A DNA stretch of 64,000 bases, from the NCBI GenBank assembly GCA_002706765.1, contig PAJV01000049.1, positions 1-64,000 on the forward strand, written 5' to 3'. Positions 45,742 through 55,388 of this stretch are shown here, in pieces. This DNA comes from Gimesia sp. Its GTDB lineage: Bacteria > Planctomycetota > Planctomycetia > Planctomycetales > Planctomycetaceae. The notes below the pieces were generated by a model. The model searched no databases. It was not told the origin of the DNA and saw only the letters and a program-made list of their open reading frames with translations. Within the stretch, counting starts at the first letter, position 1, and each line of letters begins with the position of its first letter. The position numbers were made by a program, and so were the translations under genes.

Positions 45742-47604
45742 ATGTGTGGAATAGTTGGATATATCGGCCATCGCCAGGCCGGACCGATTCTGATCAAAGG
45801 TCTGCAGAAACTGGAATATCGTGGCTATGACAGCGCCGGGGTGGCGGTCCACGATGGGTCTGCCATCCAGATCCGCAAGAAAAAAGGGCGCGTCCTCGAG
45901 ATGGCGTCCCTCTATAAGTCAAATCCGGTTTCTGGTACTGCAGGGATCGGTCACACCCGCTGGGCGACGCATGGGGAAACCAACGATCAGAATTCGCATC
46001 CCCATGTGGGGGGAAATGACGATGTTGTCATTGTCCATAACGGGGTGATCGAAAATTATACTTCACTGCGTAAGCAGTTGCAGGGACTGGGGTACGTGTT
46101 TCGGACGACGACTGACACCGAGTCTGTCGCGCATCTGTTATCGCATCATCTGGAAGAACAGATCAAGTTTGGTTCTGATCCAGAAGAACTGGCCACTTAT
46201 TTAAAGGCAGTGGAAATCACCCTGACCAAACTCAAGGGGACCTATGGCCTGGTCGTGATGTTCCGGGATCTGCCGGACGTGATGATCGCTGCGCGACTGG
46301 GAAGTCCGCTGGTGATTGGTGTCGGCAAAGGCGAACATTTTATCGCCAGTGACGCCACCCCCCTGGCTGGATATACCGACGAAGTCATCTACCTCTCCGA
46401 TCACGAAATGGCGGTGATCACGCGAGATGAGATCGAAATCTTTCACCGCGATGAAGGTCAGCAGAAACTGTCGATTCAGACCCTGGACCAGGTGAGTGTC
46501 GATGCCGAACTGGGTGATTATGAACATTACATGCTGAAGGAAATTTTCGAGCAGCCCCAGTCCCTGGAAAACGCCATGCGCGGCCGTCTGGATGAAGATG
46601 AGGCGACTGCCAAATTTGGCGGCTTGAATCTCTCTGCGCAACAGCTGCGAAAAATTGATCGCGTCGTGCTGACGGCCTGTGGAACCAGCTGGCATTCCGG
46701 CCTCGTCGGTGAATATCTGCTGGAAGAGTTTGCCCGGATTCCCACCGAGGTGGAATATGCGAGCGAATTACGCTATCGCAATCCTCCCATTTCCAACAGT
46801 ACGATGATTTTTGCGATTACCCAAAGTGGTGAAACGGCAGACACGCTGGCAGCGATGCGCGAATGCAAACGCAAAGGTCACCCGACACTGGCGATCTGCA
46901 ACGTGGTGGGATCGACAATCGCCCGGGAAGCGGATGGCGGAATCTATCTGCACGCCGGCCAGGAAGTGGGAGTCGCATCGACCAAAGCATTCACATCACA
47001 GGTGATGGTTCTGATCCAACTGGCTCTGTTCCTGGGGCGGATGCGACATCTCTCGTATCCCGCCGGCCGCAGAATTATCGATGCCATGCATAAGATTCCC
47101 GATCAGGTGCGCAAATGTCTGGAATGCAATGAGCAGGTGAAAGACATTGCAATGAAGTACTGTAACTTCAATAACTTTTTGTACCTGGGGCGACTGTATA
47201 ATTTCCCCGGTGCGCTGGAAGGGGCATTGAAGCTCAAGGAGATCAGTTATATCCATGCGGAAGGCTATCCGGCTGCGGAAATGAAGCATGGTCCGATTGC
47301 GCTCGTGGATGAAGCGACTCCCAGTGTGTTTATTGTACCTCGCGGACAGATTTATCCCAAGGTCATGAGTAACCTGGAAGAGGTCAAAGCACGCAAAGGC
47401 CCCGTTATTGCCATTGCCTGCGAAGGGGATGACAAGATTGCCGATATCGCCGACGATGTCATTTATGTTCCCGATGTCGATGATTTTCTGCAGCCCCTTG
47501 TCACAGCAATTCCGTTGCAACTGCTTTCCTACCATATTGCAGTCCTGCGTGGATGTAATGTCGACCGACCACGTAATCTGGCAAAAAGTGTGACGGTCGA
47601 ATAA
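45742..47604 (+). CDS. glmS: glutamine-fructose-6-phosphate aminotransferase (isomerizing)
   Basis: 620 residues, close to the usual 610. GGAG lies 8 bases upstream. It makes glucosamine-6-phosphate for peptidoglycan and lipopolysaccharide. The N-terminal glutaminase starts MCGIVGYIG (Cys nucleophile at residue 2 after Met removal) and has GIGHTRWATHGE. Two SIS sugar-isomerase domains follow: the first with LTACGTSWHSG and FAITQSGETADTLAA, the second with GALKLKEISYIHAEGYPAAE. It ends with the conserved NLAKSVTVE tail. Confidence 0.98.
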   Translation: MCGIVGYIGHRQAGPILIKGLQKLEYRGYDSAGVAVHDGSAIQIRKKKGRVLEMASLYKSNPVSGTAGIGHTRWATHGETNDQNSHPHVGGNDDVVIVHNGVIENYTSLRKQLQGLGYVFRTTTDTESVAHLLSHHLEEQIKFGSDPEELATYLKAVEITLTKLKGTYGLVVMFRDLPDVMIAARLGSPLVIGVGKGEHFIASDATPLAGYTDEVIYLSDHEMAVITRDEIEIFHRDEGQQKLSIQTLDQVSVDAELGDYEHYMLKEIFEQPQSLENAMRGRLDEDEATAKFGGLNLSAQQLRKIDRVVLTACGTSWHSGLVGEYLLEEFARIPTEVEYASELRYRNPPISNSTMIFAITQSGETADTLAAMRECKRKGHPTLAICNVVGSTIAREADGGIYLHAGQEVGVASTKAFTSQVMVLIQLALFLGRMRHLSYPAGRRIIDAMHKIPDQVRKCLECNEQVKDIAMKYCNFNNFLYLGRLYNFPGALEGALKLKEISYIHAEGYPAAEMKHGPIALVDEATPSVFIVPRGQIYPKVMSNLEEVKARKGPVIAIACEGDDKIADIADDVIYVPDVDDFLQPLVTAIPLQLLSYHIAVLRGCNVDRPRNLAKSVTVE

Positions 47605-47947
47605 GCCCGCCTTTCGGATCGTCATCTGCTGAACAGATCCGCCAGGGTGAGTCGCTGCGCGCTGCCGTCGTTCAGCTGCTGGTGAACCCTTCGTTTTTTG
47701 CCTGAAATCAGCCAAAAACAGGGTTTCCTTTGTTGAAAGTGCGAAAAATCGACTTCCCGTATCTGGTTTCGCTTCATGATCAGCATAGAATAGTAACTGA
47801 GGCAGTCAGAAAGGATTGCCTCAGCGAATTTTGACGCTTCCCTTCATTTCAGACGGGACATTCTGCCTGTCATTGGAAGAGAGAGCGGATACGAGCCTTC
47901 TCTACAGAAATAAGAAATCGCATTTCTGTGATACTGGAACAAAATCA
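47605..47947 (+). promoter_or_regulatory. glmS-ispH gap with hairpin at 47797-47824
   Basis: 343 bases. A perfect 8-bp hairpin (CTGAGGCA 47797-47804, TGCCTCAG 47817-47824, 12-base loop) begins 6 bases after a TAGAAT (47786-47791) that could be a -10. If so, the hairpin sits at the 5' end of the ispH transcript. No clear -35 is present. The frame of ispH is open up to 47816, but this extension lacks a ribosome site and homology. Confidence 0.4.
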
Positions 47948-48877
47948 ATGAAAGTAATTCTGGCGAATCCGCGTGGCTTTTGTGCGGGCGTAAATATGGC
48001 AATCGAATGTCTGGAAGAAGTCATTCGTATCTTTGGCAGCAATGTCTATGTCTATCATGAGATCGTGCATAATAAATATGTCGTGAACCGGTTTACCGAA
48101 CAGGGCGTGACCTTCGTCAATACGGTGAGTGAAGTTCCCGAAAATTCCATCCTGGTCTTCAGTGCCCACGGCGTCTCTCCCGTGATTCGTAATGAAGCCA
48201 GAGAACGAAATATCCGTACGATTGATGCGACTTGTCCGCTGGTCACCAAGGTGCATACCGAAGCCATCAAATATGCCGATGCAGGGTACCATATTATTTT
48301 GATTGGCCACGAAGGGCACGACGAAGTTATTGGAACCATGGGAGAAGCTCCCGAGAGTATTACCCTGATCGAGACACCGGAAGAAGTTGCCGCTCTGGAG
48401 TTTCCCGAAGGTGCGCGGCTGGCGTATCTGACACAGACAACCTTAAGTGTGGAAGAAGCGAGCCGTGTCATTCGCAGTCTCAAGGAAAAATATCCTGAAA
48501 TCGAAAGTCCGCCAAAGGAAGATATCTGTTATGCCACCACAAACCGTCAGGAGGCCGTCTCGGAACTGGTGTCTCGCGTAGATCTGGTACTCGTCCTGGG
48601 AAGTCAGAACAGTTCCAACAGCAAACGTTTGATGGAAATCGGTAAAACGGCGGGCAAGCCAGCCTATCTGGTCGACGGGGTGGAAGAAGTACAACCCGAG
48701 TGGTTGCAGCAGGCAGAAACCGTCCTGATCACGGCAGGCGCCAGTGCGCCCGAAGTCGTCGTGGAAGAACTGATTCAATTCCTGGAAACGAATTACCAGG
48801 CGGAAATTGAAAATGCGATTGTCCGCAAGGAATCGGTTCGATTCCCCCTTCCCCGCGAGTTAAGGGCCATTCAATAG
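47948..48877 (+). CDS. ispH: 4-hydroxy-3-methylbut-2-enyl diphosphate reductase
   Basis: 309 residues from ATG 47948, chosen because family homology begins at MKVILANPRGFCAGV. It catalyses the last step of the MEP isoprenoid pathway, giving IPP and DMAPP. The three cysteine ligands of the iron-sulfur cluster are present at C12, C96 (DATCPLVTKVH) and C194 (DICYATTNRQ). Other conserved sites are HGVSPVIRNEA, HEGHDEVIGTMGE, GSQNSSNSKRL and TAGASAPEVVVEEL. Confidence 0.97.
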   Translation: MKVILANPRGFCAGVNMAIECLEEVIRIFGSNVYVYHEIVHNKYVVNRFTEQGVTFVNTVSEVPENSILVFSAHGVSPVIRNEARERNIRTIDATCPLVTKVHTEAIKYADAGYHIILIGHEGHDEVIGTMGEAPESITLIETPEEVAALEFPEGARLAYLTQTTLSVEEASRVIRSLKEKYPEIESPPKEDICYATTNRQEAVSELVSRVDLVLVLGSQNSSNSKRLMEIGKTAGKPAYLVDGVEEVQPEWLQQAETVLITAGASAPEVVVEELIQFLETNYQAEIENAIVRKESVRFPLPRELRAIQ

Positions 48878-48882
48878 TCAAA

Positions 48883-48895
48883 TCAGCCGGGCTGA
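48883..48895. repeat. palindrome TCAGCCGGGCTGA after ispH
   Basis: A 13-base perfect palindrome 5 bases past the ispH stop, followed by AAAAAC. The same core occurs at 43133-43145. It could be a weak 3'-end hairpin or a dispersed small motif. Confidence 0.4.
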
Positions 48896-49016
48896 AAAAC
48901 TCAAATACTCTGTCTGGTTTGCCGTGTGTTGTCTGAGACCCTACTATGGTTTATTGTAAATGATGCTGATTGAGTCGCCAGACCGTAGAGAATCCTGAAA
49001 GAATGAAGCCGTAGCC

Positions 49017-49856
49017 ATGAGTGATAATCCAACACCCGCAGGAAACAACGAAGATTCTCCCGAATTCAACCCGGAGCGTCATACGCAGGAAATCAGGCAT
49101 TCCCAGGTGAGTGCCCGGGTGCCGGAAGGGGTCTCGCGTGGTGTTTTCAGTACCGGAGCCGTTGTGCTCCAGGGGGGACATGAATTTATTCTCGATTTTC
49201 TGTTACGGATTTCCACGCCGCAACAGGTGGTCGCACGGGTTGTGCTTCCGATCGGCGTTGTGCCCCAGATGATTCGTGCGCTCCGCGATAATTTAACCAA
49301 TTACGAAAATCGATTCGGAACTCCCATCATCCCCACACCGTTGCCTCCCGCGGTGACCGGTTCTTCGGAATCCATTAATGTGGGAGCGGGGATTGATACC
49401 CCTGAATCAGAGCAATCTGCTTCTTCGGTGGCGGATTCGGTATCCGGTGCCGCTGCGGGCGGGGCAGGAGTGGTCGGAGAGACCAGAACTCCGGAACCAG
49501 GAAATGAGGAGACTTCGAAAACATCGGAAGCATCCGAAACTAAATCCAGCCCCGTAGAATCAGCCCAGAAACCACCTTCGGCAGAAGAGCTGTATGACGA
49601 ATTGAAGCTGCCTGATGAAATGCTCTGCGGTGCCTATGCGAATGCCGTTCGGATCGGTCATTCGGCGACGGAATTTTCGTTCGATTTCATCACCACGTTT
49701 TTCCCCCGGTCCTGTGTCTCTGCCCGCGTCCATCTGGCAGCACCCAACATCCCCCGCCTGCTGGATTCACTGACGCATTCCTTTGAGCAGTTTCAAAGAA
49801 AAGTCGCTCAACAGCAGAAACGTCAGCCTCCCCAGCAGGGCGACTTACCTGGGTAA
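49017..49856 (+). CDS. protein with two DUF3467-like domains
   Basis: 279 residues, no signal peptide. Residues about 25-100 resemble DUF3467 (GGHEFILDFLLRISTPQQVV then ARVVLPIGVVPQMIRALRDN and NYENRFG). A Ser/Glu/Pro-rich linker spans about 110-195. A second copy occurs at about 200-265 (YANAVRIGHSATEFSFDFIT, then SARVHLAAPNIPRLLDSL). DUF3467 proteins are usually about 100 residues with one domain. Their function is unknown. Confidence 0.78.
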   Translation: MSDNPTPAGNNEDSPEFNPERHTQEIRHSQVSARVPEGVSRGVFSTGAVVLQGGHEFILDFLLRISTPQQVVARVVLPIGVVPQMIRALRDNLTNYENRFGTPIIPTPLPPAVTGSSESINVGAGIDTPESEQSASSVADSVSGAAAGGAGVVGETRTPEPGNEETSKTSEASETKSSPVESAQKPPSAEELYDELKLPDEMLCGAYANAVRIGHSATEFSFDFITTFFPRSCVSARVHLAAPNIPRLLDSLTHSFEQFQRKVAQQQKRQPPQQGDLPG

Positions 49857-49905
49857 CAGGACTACAGGGCTGGGTTAACGAATCACTGGTCCGGACAGTT
49901 ACTTT

Positions 49906-51168
49906 TTAATCGATGTGCCCGAGTTCTTTCTCGGTCGTTGCGGCTTCCACTTCTGGTTCGTGTCTGGAGAAAACCAGGTAGCGGCAGAGCAGAAAATTGA
50001 AGCCCATGCCAACCAGAATTCCAATAAATGCTGCCAGCAGAATCCGCTGCTCAAAGAACGGAAAAGACTGGCTGAGGACCATCGTCGTCAACCAGTTACA
50101 GACGGCTCCTGTCAGGCAACTGCCACAATAGCTCAGATACTGTTTCAGAACTGGCTGATGCTTCGCATAAGAGAAGGTGATGTTCCGGTTGAGCAGGAAG
50201 TTGGTGCTCATGGAGGTCCAGATCGCCAGCGCCACGGCGAGCGGGGAAATAATCCAGTGCGAGAGCAGGGCCAGCATCTGCAGATTCACGAAGACACCCG
50301 TCAGTCCGATCAGTGCAAATTGGGTGAAATAGGCATAGTTCTGATATTTAAAATCGAAAAGGCGTTTGAGATGTTTCAGGAAGCGCAGCTGTTCTTTCAA
50401 TGAAAACTTGCTGGTTCCTGTCACGCGATCCGTAAAATCGACTGGAATTTCGACCACGTTTTGACAGCGGCATTTGACGATGAGTTCCAGCCCGATTTTA
50501 TATCCGATGGGATTCAGGATTTCGCGAACCTGCTGGAAACTCTGCCGCCTGATGGCAAAAAATCCGGCCAGCGGGTCACGGGCACTGGTGAAAGGCCGGG
50601 ATAACCAGGTCGCTACCCGGGATTTCCATTTTCTAGTCCAGCCCCCGTTTTTTGCCGTTGAGCCTCCCTCGATATAGCGGCTGCCGATTACGAAGTCAGT
50701 CGGTCGCTGGTGGAGGGCGGAAACCAGTTCCGGGATCTTTTCAGGAGGATGCGAAAGGTCTGCATCCATCACCAGCAGCAACTCCCCCGTTGCGGCATCC
50801 ATTCCTGTCAGCACGGCGGAAGCGCGTCCCCGTTCATGCTTCCGGGTGATCAGACGCAGAGGGTAGCTTGCAGAGAGAGCCTCACACACCGGGATGGTTT
50901 CATCCGGGCTGTTGTCATCGACCACAATGATTTCCGCATCCAGACTGGCAGCAGTGAGCGCCTGGTTCACACGCGGGATGAGTACCTTCAGATTTTCCGC
51001 TTCGCAATAAGCTGGAATAATTATTGATAATTGCAGCAATGTTTTACTTTTCAGGATGGTAGCGGTAATGCGGACAGGAGTCTTATCCGCCGTGTAATGG
51101 AAGCGCGACAGGTCGGGGGCAGGGTGAATCTGATTTTCTGCTGTCAGGCACCCGAAAATCCAGCTCAC
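49906..51168 (-). CDS. glycosyltransferase family 2-GtrA fusion
   Basis: 420 residues. The N-terminal GT2 domain (about 45-280) is of the polyprenol-phosphate-sugar synthase type: LSIIIPAYCEAENLKVLIPR, VVDDNSPDETI, LVMDADLSHPPEKIPELVSA and FVIGSRYIEGG. The C-terminal GtrA-like domain has four helices (about 290-400). It probably transfers a sugar from a nucleotide donor onto a lipid phosphate and helps move it across the membrane. The start (GTG 51168) has no visible ribosome site, so the first 45 residues are uncertain. Confidence 0.88.
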   Translation of the reverse strand: MSWIFGCLTAENQIHPAPDLSRFHYTADKTPVRITATILKSKTLLQLSIIIPAYCEAENLKVLIPRVNQALTAASLDAEIIVVDDNSPDETIPVCEALSASYPLRLITRKHERGRASAVLTGMDAATGELLLVMDADLSHPPEKIPELVSALHQRPTDFVIGSRYIEGGSTAKNGGWTRKWKSRVATWLSRPFTSARDPLAGFFAIRRQSFQQVREILNPIGYKIGLELIVKCRCQNVVEIPVDFTDRVTGTSKFSLKEQLRFLKHLKRLFDFKYQNYAYFTQFALIGLTGVFVNLQMLALLSHWIISPLAVALAIWTSMSTNFLLNRNITFSYAKHQPVLKQYLSYCGSCLTGAVCNWLTTMVLSQSFPFFEQRILLAAFIGILVGMGFNFLLCRYLVFSRHEPEVEAATTEKELGHID

Positions 51169-51477
51169 AGGGAAAAAAAGCAGATGAATTCGACAACGTC
51201 ATTCTCTCTCAGGATCGTGATAAGATCAACCGGCCTGATCCTCAGAGAACTGAGAGAAGTCATCATCGTCAGAATCGTTATACACCGCAGCCTTTGGCTG
51301 ATGCGGAGACGCTGCTTTTTTGCAACATTTTATTCTAAAGACGACTTGCTGCCATTTTATGAACTAAATTTAAACTGAAAAACCTCTCACATTCCCTGAA
51401 TAGCGGATGTGGTTACGAATGTCGATGTCGGACAGAACATTCCGGTTTGGAAATAAAAGACACAACCTCAAGGAGTT
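51169..51477. other. divergent gap before the Tad genes
   Basis: 309 bases. No gene and no convincing promoter are seen. Confidence 0.4.
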
Positions 51478-52794
51478 ATGAATAACATGGCAGCTACTGG
51501 CTTTTCTCACGCCGATCCCAATATGGCATTTGATGATCTGAAACGGCTGATTCATGGCAAGCTGGTTGAAAAACTGGATTTGTCACGTGTGGGTGACCTG
51601 GAAGGTGATTCCCTGCGCCGCGAAATTCGACTGGTCATCGAGCATTTATGCGATACAGAAAATCCACTGTTGAACCGTTCCGAACGGGAGCGGTTGATCG
51701 AAGAGATTCTGGACGAAACCTTCGGGTTCGGACCTCTCGAACTGCTGCTCAAAGATCAGGATATTGCAGATATCATGATCAACGGTCCCAAGCATGTATT
51801 CGTGGAAAAGAATGGCCGGATCGAACGCTCCAATGTTGTCTTCCGCGATAATCAGCATTTGCTGCAGATCCTCGACCGGATCGTATCCAAAGTGGGACGA
51901 CGCGTGGATGAAACGTCTCCGCTGGTCGATGCCCGCCTGCCTGATGGCTCGCGTTTGAACGCCGTCATCCCTCCCCTGGCTCTGGATGGCCCCTCATTGA
52001 CGATTCGTAAATTCGGATCGAATCCGCTGGGACTGGAAGACCTGTTGCGTTTTGGTGCGTTTACTCCGGAAGTGGCCATGCTGCTGGAAGGGGCGATTAA
52101 AGCACGCATCAACACCATCATCAGTGGTGGTACCGGTTCCGGTAAAACCACGTTATTAAATACATTATCGGGTTTTATTCAAAGTGATCACCGTGTGATT
52201 ACGATTGAAGATGCGGCGGAACTTCAATTGCAACAGGAACATATTTTACGTCTGGAAACACGGCCTCCCAATATTGAAGGCCGCGGAGCGATCACGGCGA
52301 CTGACCTGGTGAAAAACGCCTTACGTATGCGACCGGACCGGATTATCATCGGGGAATGTCGTGGCGGCGAATCGCTGGACATGTTACAGGCGATGAATAC
52401 CGGTCACGAAGGTTCATTAACGACAATCCACGCCAACTCTCCCCGCGATGCGGTTTCCCGTCTGGAAACCATGATCACGATGGGCGGCGTGGAACTGCCT
52501 CTCAAAGCGTTGCGGCAACAGTTCGCTTCTGCCGTGGATCTGATTATCCAGGTGAACCGACTGCAGGGGGGGCCACGTAAGGTCACCCATGTGACAGAGG
52601 TTCTGAATATGGAACAGGATACCGTGATCATGCAGGATATTTTCCTGTTCGTTCAGGATGGCATTGATGCTGACGGAAGAGCCTACGGCCATTTTGAAGC
52701 GACCGGTGTACGACCGGCATTTATGGATCGACTGGAGGCAGCGGGAATTCGACTGCCCGGGAATCTGTTTGCCAATCGTGTTTTGCAGGGCTGA
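51478..52794 (+). CDS. cpaF: Tad/Flp pilus secretion ATPase CpaF (TadA)
   Basis: 438 residues. The hexameric ATPase powers Tad pilus assembly on the cytoplasmic face. The N-terminal domain has FGPLELLLKDQDIADIMING. Walker A is GGTGSGKTT (217-225), with the Asp box (RVITIEDAAELQLQQEHILR), Walker B region (RPDRIIIGECRGGESLDMLQ) and His box (GHEGSLTTIHANSPRDA). AAGGAG lies 2 bases before ATG 51478 and 11 before ATG 51487, so the second may be the real start. tadB and tadC follow. Confidence 0.95.
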   Translation: MNNMAATGFSHADPNMAFDDLKRLIHGKLVEKLDLSRVGDLEGDSLRREIRLVIEHLCDTENPLLNRSERERLIEEILDETFGFGPLELLLKDQDIADIMINGPKHVFVEKNGRIERSNVVFRDNQHLLQILDRIVSKVGRRVDETSPLVDARLPDGSRLNAVIPPLALDGPSLTIRKFGSNPLGLEDLLRFGAFTPEVAMLLEGAIKARINTIISGGTGSGKTTLLNTLSGFIQSDHRVITIEDAAELQLQQEHILRLETRPPNIEGRGAITATDLVKNALRMRPDRIIIGECRGGESLDMLQAMNTGHEGSLTTIHANSPRDAVSRLETMITMGGVELPLKALRQQFASAVDLIIQVNRLQGGPRKVTHVTEVLNMEQDTVIMQDIFLFVQDGIDADGRAYGHFEATGVRPAFMDRLEAAGIRLPGNLFANRVLQG

Positions 52795-52855
52795 GTTCAA
52801 AACTGTTTTAAAAAAGATACATATACGACTTTTCAATCGATAAGGGTAATCCGAG

Positions 52856-53827
52856 ATGGATCAGACACTCATCATCTCCATCGCTGCATTTCTGGGAATG
52901 ATGGCTTTTGCAGGGGCCGTCATCTTCGTCATCAAGGATTTTTCGTCCAGCAAGGCGGAAGATCGTCTGGCCGTGATTACCGGTAAAAAGAAATCGACGG
53001 AAGAGTCGGCCTCATTACTCAAAGAAGAATTTGTAAAGGGAGGCTTGAACAGCCTGTCTTCTCAGGCGGCTCATTTCTTTGAGAAGTTTGGAAATATCAA
53101 GCTGCTGCTTGAGCAGGCGGAAGCGCCATTCAAAGCAGATACCTTTCTGTTAATGACTGCTGTAGCCGGTTCGATTGGTTTTGCTGCCGCCTGGTTTACG
53201 AATGCCCCTGCTCCCTTCTGCCCTGTCGCGGCTCTGGGAGTCGGGGTACTTCCATTTATGTGGCTGTTATTCAAGCGTAATCGACGATTCAAAAAATTTG
53301 GTCAACAGCTGCCTGATGCACTGGAACTGGTGGGGCGTGCCTTGCGCTCCGGTCACAGTCTTTCTTCAGGATTAAGTGTTGTCGTTCAGGAAATGCCGGC
53401 GCCGATTTCCACCGAATTTGCCTTGGCGTATGAAGAACAGAACCTGGGTGTTCCCATTGATGCGGCACTGAAAAGCATGCTCAAGCGGATGCCCAACCTC
53501 GATTTGAAGTTTTTCGTGACTGCCGTGGTCATTCAGAGACAGGCCGGGGGAGACCTGGCTGAGATTCTGGACAAAATCGGTTATATCATCAGGCAACGCT
53601 TCAAGATTATGGGGCAGGTTCAGGCGTTGACCGGGGAAGGTCGTATCAGTGGAGTTGTGCTGATGGCATTGCCGATCGCGTTGTTCTTTGCTGTTTACTA
53701 TCTCAACCCCGATTACGTGATGCTCCTGTTTACAGATGAACTGGGGCGAAAAATGATTGCCGGTGGAATCGTATTACAGGTACTGGGCGCTTTGTGGATT
53801 AAGAAGATTGTGAATATCAAGATCTGA
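52856..53827 (+). CDS. tadB: Tad pilus membrane protein TadB (T2SSF domain)
   Basis: 323 residues. One N-terminal helix (IISIAAFLGMMAFAGAVIFV), two helices near 100-140 and two at the end frame a T2SS-F domain with QLPDALELVGRALRSGHSLS and EMPAPISTEFALAYEEQNLG. TadB and TadC form the inner-membrane platform that CpaF drives. It lies 61 bases after cpaF. Confidence 0.92.
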   Translation: MDQTLIISIAAFLGMMAFAGAVIFVIKDFSSSKAEDRLAVITGKKKSTEESASLLKEEFVKGGLNSLSSQAAHFFEKFGNIKLLLEQAEAPFKADTFLLMTAVAGSIGFAAAWFTNAPAPFCPVAALGVGVLPFMWLLFKRNRRFKKFGQQLPDALELVGRALRSGHSLSSGLSVVVQEMPAPISTEFALAYEEQNLGVPIDAALKSMLKRMPNLDLKFFVTAVVIQRQAGGDLAEILDKIGYIIRQRFKIMGQVQALTGEGRISGVVLMALPIALFFAVYYLNPDYVMLLFTDELGRKMIAGGIVLQVLGALWIKKIVNIKI

Positions 53828-53919
53828 TCCACAGAAAATAATTCGAGTGCTGCCGGGTAAATTGATTTCTGACATAACGTGACTGCTGATTTCATTCGTT
53901 GACTGCTGGAGAATTAAAG

Positions 53920-54846
53920 ATGGACTTTGTTCAATTTTTACCGTGGGCTATTTTCGGAATGGTGATGGTGGGTGTGATAGCCCTGATCAATAAACTGAAC
54001 TCCGATCATTCCCGTGCGAACTCGCGACTGGATGAATTACGAAATCCCCATTTGCGAAATAATCCCGATGACGCGAATTCGGCCAGTTCTCTGTTTGAAA
54101 AAGCGGCTCCTGCGCTGTCGAAGGCATTGACTCCCAAGTCGGAACTGGAAGAAAATCAGCTAAAAGTGCGGCTGGCGAATGCCGGTTATAACTCGGAAGC
54201 AGCGCCTTCTCTCTTTCTCTCATTAAAGGTCGCGTTAGGCCTATTGGGAGTGCTACTGGGATCGGGCTATGGCTTTTATAACTTTGGTATGACTCAAAAC
54301 GGCTGGACTTCGCTGGTGATTGCCGGGGGGCTGGGCTTTTATCTACCTGAAATTGCCCTGCGACTGCTGGTCAAGGGACGCATAGAACGTATCTTTTTGT
54401 CTCTGCCTGATGCTCTCGACCTGCTGGTGGTGTGTGTGGAAGCCGGTTTGGGGCTGGATGCTGCCATGCGACGTGTTTCCGAGGAACTGGAAGAGACCGC
54501 GCCCGATGTGTGCAGTGAATTTGCCTTGTGTAATCTGCAGTTGCAGATGGGGCGACCACGACGTGAAGTTCTTCACGACCTGGGCATCCGCAGCGGCGTG
54601 GATGACATGCGGGCACTGGCAGCGATTCTGATTCAGGCCGATAAGTTTGGGTCGTCCATTGCCCAGGCGCTCCGCGTGCAGTCTGACAGTATGCGCATCA
54701 AACGCAGCCAGCTGGCAGAAGAACAGGCCGCCATGACTGCCGTGAAGATGATCTTCCCACTCGTGCTGTTCATTTTTCCCGGGATCTTTGTCGTGCTGGT
54801 AGGACCCGCTGCCATCATGATGATTAACGGTCTGTTAACCAGCTGA
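53920..54846 (+). CDS. tadC: Tad pilus membrane protein TadC (T2SSF domain)
   Basis: 308 residues from ATG 53920, chosen because GGAG lies 8 bases upstream; the frame extends to TTG 53899. Membrane helices occur at about 5-22, two near 105-145 and one at the C-terminus. The T2SS-F domain has SLPDALDLLVVCVEAGLGLD and SEELEETAPDVCSEFALCNL. With cpaF and tadB it forms the motor part of a Tad system; pilin, secretin and prepilin peptidase genes are not in the window. A terminator follows. Confidence 0.92.
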   Translation: MDFVQFLPWAIFGMVMVGVIALINKLNSDHSRANSRLDELRNPHLRNNPDDANSASSLFEKAAPALSKALTPKSELEENQLKVRLANAGYNSEAAPSLFLSLKVALGLLGVLLGSGYGFYNFGMTQNGWTSLVIAGGLGFYLPEIALRLLVKGRIERIFLSLPDALDLLVVCVEAGLGLDAAMRRVSEELEETAPDVCSEFALCNLQLQMGRPRREVLHDLGIRSGVDDMRALAAILIQADKFGSSIAQALRVQSDSMRIKRSQLAEEQAAMTAVKMIFPLVLFIFPGIFVVLVGPAAIMMINGLLTS

Positions 54847-54887
54847 GTTCAATCTCAGCTGCTGTTTCGCAAAAACAACAAAAGTGT

Positions 54888-54932
54888 AAACACCTTTGAA
54901 CACTCTGTTAATCAAAGGTGTTTCATTTTTTT
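54888..54932 (+). terminator. intrinsic terminator of the Tad operon
   Basis: A 12-bp stem (arms 54888-54899 and 54912-54923) followed by a T-run (54926-54932), 41 bases after the tadC stop. Confidence 0.88.
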
Positions 54933-55388
54933 ACAGACAGAAATCTCTGTCAGGGTGACTGCTTATTTACCGAAGAAAATCCTGAATACCAGTGTGTTAT
55001 TCTGCTTTCCCGCTGTGTAATTTCCCATCCTTTGGGCTGGCAGTCCCTGGTCCTTCACACAATTACTGATCCCGCCAGTGTTTGGCACTTATTTTGCGGA
55101 AGTCATACCTGAATCGGATGTTCGAGAGTGAAAGTGTACGCATGAAATGCAAAATGCATACTCTTGAATATTCGTTTGATTGCCGTCTTGCAGGATGAAT
55201 TGCGGGCTAACTATTACGCAGCCTCGGGCAAGGCTCTCCAATCGATAAGATCAATTGCATTGAAAACGGAAGCAGGATCAGGTGTGAAAGCACACGATTA
55301 TGCCTGCTGCGTTTCACTTACAATTGGGTATCTGTGGATCACGTAAATGACACAACTTCCTGACCAGCTACTAGATTGAATATTACTG
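54933..55388. other. intergenic stretch, no feature seen
   Basis: 456 bases between the Tad terminator and the small gene at 55389. Short open frames here show no family resemblance or ribosome site. Confidence 0.4.

Noticed and set aside
46996-47715. 239-residue minus-strand open frame opposite glmS
   Set aside because: It lies over strongly conserved glmS codons, has no family resemblance and no ribosome site; it is a shadow of glmS.
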